The notes beneath the pieces are model-generated. The model saw only the letters and a program-made list of their open reading frames with translations. It searched no databases and was not told where the DNA came from. DNA of 34,642 bases from DAISIL01 sp036822015. Lineage in GTDB: Bacteria > Bacteroidota > Bacteroidia > Cytophagales > Bernardetiaceae. Made by a program: the position numbers and the translations under genes. Positions 32,546 through 34,642 of the stretch are shown here, piece after piece. The stretch lies in NCBI GenBank assembly GCA_036822015.1, contig DAISIL010000032.1:1-34642 (forward strand). The letters run 5' to 3'. How positions within the stretch are numbered: the stretch's first letter is position 1; every line of letters starts with the position of its first letter.

Positions 32546-34642
32546 TTATTGACGAATGTAGGCACCCAACTGGACTTCAAAAGTTTTGATAAGGCGTTGC
32601 ATTGTTTTATCTATGGCCTTGTCTGTGAGCGTATTTTGTTCGTCTTGCAGATGCAACTTGATAGCATAGGCTTTTTTCTCCGATCCTAACTTTTGCGCAT
32701 CAGCAAAAACATCAAAAACACGTACTTCTTTTAAAAATTTACGTTCAGTAGCAAAAGCTAGCTTTTCAATCTGCTCAAAGCGGACATTCTCAGAGACCAC
32801 CAAAGACAAATCACGCACCACAGACGGAAAGCGAGATGGCTCCCGGTAGCGCATACGCTGGACAGCCGTGGGTAACAAAGCCGCCCAATCAAAAGCAGCA
32901 TAAAAAACATCTTCATTGACTTCCAACAACTTAGCTATCTTCTTATTCACCAAACCCCAGCGTACTACCCCCGGCAACTCTCGTCCGTATTGCCATATTC
33001 CCTGTCCAACCATATCCTGCGCCTCTTCGAGCGGCTGCCCAAACTTACGGGCAACCAACTCCACGACCTGCCCAAGATCATAAAAAGAAGTCATTCTGGA
33101 CGTTTCCATCCAAGAGGCTGTTCGTGCTGATCCTACCCAGTAAAACACCAGATAATCTTTTTCGATATATTTTTCTTCAATTTTTGAGTATGTTTTTGCA
33201 AATTCAAAAAGGCGTAAATCTGTATTTTGTCGATTGAGGTTGTGCCGAATGACCTCCAAGCCCGAAAACACCGGCACGGGGCGCATAATGTCCAAATCTT
33301 CGCTTAGCGGATTTTGGATCGGTATCTGCTCGGCTGCATCAAACCCGGGGATATGATGCGTATATCTACTGCTGGTCAGGGAGTTGGTCATTATTTCGTT
33401 CCATCCATTACCACTCAAAAAAGCGGACAACTCTGCTTGTATCTGGTTGGGGTCAGGCTTGGGAAAGCTGGCTAAATAATCTGTTCGGAGATGCTCCTCC
33501 AAATGAATGTTATTGAAACCATACATCCGCAGTACCTCCTCGGCAATATCAGCCGGACGAGTTACATCAACACGATAAGGCGGAACAATTACAGTAAAAT
33601 CATCTACTGCTTGGTTATCGACTTTGATTTCAAGTCCTTCCAAAATTTGAATGATTTTTTCTTTTGGAATTTCTTGTCCGATAATTTTATGAAGATATTT
33701 CCATTTTACCTGAAATTTAAAACTTTGGATCGGATTGGGATATACGTCCGAAATCGGAGAAGCGATCACACCACCGGACAGCTCTACGATCAAGCCAGCA
33801 GCATAGCGGAGTGCAAAAACGGTCATATTAGGGTCTGTACCACGGGCAAAGCGATAGGCAGCATCGGTTTTGAGCTGGTGTACCGTCGAGCTTTTGCGGA
33901 TGTAATCGGGAGAAAAATAGGCTGACTCAAGAAATACTGACTCTGTATCTGCCTGTATGCCAGAAGATAAGCCACCAAATACACCACCCATACACATCGG
34001 CTTTCCCGTTCCATCGCAGATCATCAAATCATCAGCGCGAAGGGTGTACGTAACGTCATCCAAACCAACAAAAGGCGTACCTTCGGGTAAGGTATCCACG
34101 ATCACGGACTGGCCCTCGATGCGCTGGGCATCAAAGGCGTGCAAGGGCTGCCCTAAGCCGTGAAGCACATAGTTGGTTACATCAACAATATTGTTAATCG
34201 GTTTAAGTCCAATAGATCGCAGAGCATTTTGTAACCAAGATGGCGATTCTTGAACTTTTACACCTGTCAGTGTAAGGGAAGAATAACGCGGGCAGGCTTC
34301 GGGCTTACGTAGCGTTACGGGTATGTGTAGTGCAGCCTCTTGGAGAGTATCAATAATTGACACCTCGGGTAGCTTTGCGGGAGTGTCTAACAACACCTGC
34401 AAATCACGGGCAGCGCCCCAATGGCTGGCCGCATCGGCGCGGTTGGGTGTAAGTCCGATCTCTAACACCTGATCGCGAAAAGGCTTAAAATATTCGGCTG
34501 CTGGTGTGCCATTAGGCAAATCCGTGTCCAGTACCAAAATCCCATCATGGGACTGCCCCAAACCCATCTCGTCTTCGGCACAAATCATCCCTTCAGATAA
34601 CTCCCCACGAATCTTAGACTTTTTAATTTTGAAGGGTTCACC
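32546..34642 (-). CDS. pheT: Phenylalanyl-tRNA synthetase beta subunit (5' end outside the window)
   Basis: The reading frame continues to the last base of the window, so the true start lies beyond; the Met at 34588 is internal (the preceding residues KSKIRGELSEG belong to the tRNA-binding fold). 698 residues are visible of an expected 800 or so. Order: end of the EMAP/OB-type tRNA-binding domain (GMICAEDEMGLG), B3/B4 editing domain (PRYSSLTLTGVKV, GLKPINNIVDVTNYV, GQPLHAFDAQRIEG), B5 domain (IPKEKIIQILEGLEIKV, VPPYRVDVTRPADIAEEVLRMYGFNNI), catalytic-like core (NPLSEDLDIMRPVPVFSGLEVIRHNLNR) and the C-terminal FDX-ACB domain (PSRFPSVVRDLSLVV ending AYIRQ). It pairs with PheS (not in the window) to charge tRNA-Phe. 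prfA follows after 15 nt. Confidence 0.98.
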   Translation of the reverse strand, partial: GEPFKIKKSKIRGELSEGMICAEDEMGLGQSHDGILVLDTDLPNGTPAAEYFKPFRDQVLEIGLTPNRADAASHWGAARDLQVLLDTPAKLPEVSIIDTLQEAALHIPVTLRKPEACPRYSSLTLTGVKVQESPSWLQNALRSIGLKPINNIVDVTNYVLHGLGQPLHAFDAQRIEGQSVIVDTLPEGTPFVGLDDVTYTLRADDLMICDGTGKPMCMGGVFGGLSSGIQADTESVFLESAYFSPDYIRKSSTVHQLKTDAAYRFARGTDPNMTVFALRYAAGLIVELSGGVIASPISDVYPNPIQSFKFQVKWKYLHKIIGQEIPKEKIIQILEGLEIKVDNQAVDDFTVIVPPYRVDVTRPADIAEEVLRMYGFNNIHLEEHLRTDYLASFPKPDPNQIQAELSAFLSGNGWNEIMTNSLTSSRYTHHIPGFDAAEQIPIQNPLSEDLDIMRPVPVFSGLEVIRHNLNRQNTDLRLFEFAKTYSKIEEKYIEKDYLVFYWVGSARTASWMETSRMTSFYDLGQVVELVARKFGQPLEEAQDMVGQGIWQYGRELPGVVRWGLVNKKIAKLLEVNEDVFYAAFDWAALLPTAVQRMRYREPSRFPSVVRDLSLVVSENVRFEQIEKLAFATERKFLKEVRVFDVFADAQKLGSEKKAYAIKLHLQDEQNTLTDKAIDKTMQRLIKTFEVQLGAYIRQ

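Overview
The window looks like a chromosomal segment from a member of the Bacteroidota, probably a Cytophagia- or Saprospiria-like lineage. The reasons are two TonB-dependent receptors that begin with a carboxypeptidase-like regulatory domain, several lipoproteins with Bacteroidota-style signal peptides, a TPR-CHAT protein, a TPR-transmembrane-SpoIIE phosphatase, a fused phosphoserine phosphatase/phosphoglycerate dehydrogenase, and promoter-like TAnnTTTG boxes (-7) with upstream TTTG/TTG (-33) and little Shine-Dalgarno signal. Assignment below phylum is inference. The sequence starts inside a TPR-CHAT gene and ends inside pheT. I see no rRNA, tRNA, CRISPR array, insertion sequence or prophage, and no gene-free stretch longer than 300 bases.

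Layout. 1-4.25 kb, plus strand: the 3' part of a TPR-CHAT protein, a small HNH endonuclease, an SCP2-like protein, and a lipoprotein alkaline phosphatase whose start overlaps the SCP2 stop. 4.25-12.2 kb, minus strand: seven closely packed genes, read from 12.2 kb downward. They are a 5'-nucleotidase-type lipoprotein, a secreted protein with His-Gly/Ala-Cys motifs like clan CD peptidases, a histone-deacetylase-family hydrolase, and an exopolysaccharide export and control module (Wza-type OPX, Wzc-type tyrosine autokinase, CpsB/YwqE-type phosphatase, and an unknown lipoprotein). The last four are separated by 2 nt or overlap as ATGA. 12.3-22.7 kb, plus strand: dipeptidyl peptidase IV, a helical periplasmic protein, the TPR-SpoIIE phosphatase, a TonB receptor, rmlC, a 7TM protein resembling 7TMR-DISM receptors but without an output domain, and an EamA transporter. 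22.8-23.8 kb, minus: a beta-propeller lipoprotein. 23.9-25.8 kb, plus: the SerB-SerA fusion. 25.9-34.6 kb, minus: a TonB receptor, a TetR regulator, a family 39-type glycosyltransferase, a PIG-L deacetylase, prfA and pheT.

The strongest regulatory signal is at the TetR/TonB-receptor pair. The 13-bp palindrome TAAACAGTGTTTA sits between the -33 and -7 elements of the tetR promoter, and a one-mismatch copy lies 17 bp upstream of the receptor start codon. This predicts an autoregulated TetR repressor that also controls an outer-membrane receptor rather than an efflux pump. Other points of interest are the putative secreted caspase-fold protein placed between a nucleotidase and the deacetylase/EPS genes, the output-less 7TM receptor that overlaps a transporter gene, and the unknown lipoprotein translationally coupled to the EPS tyrosine phosphatase.
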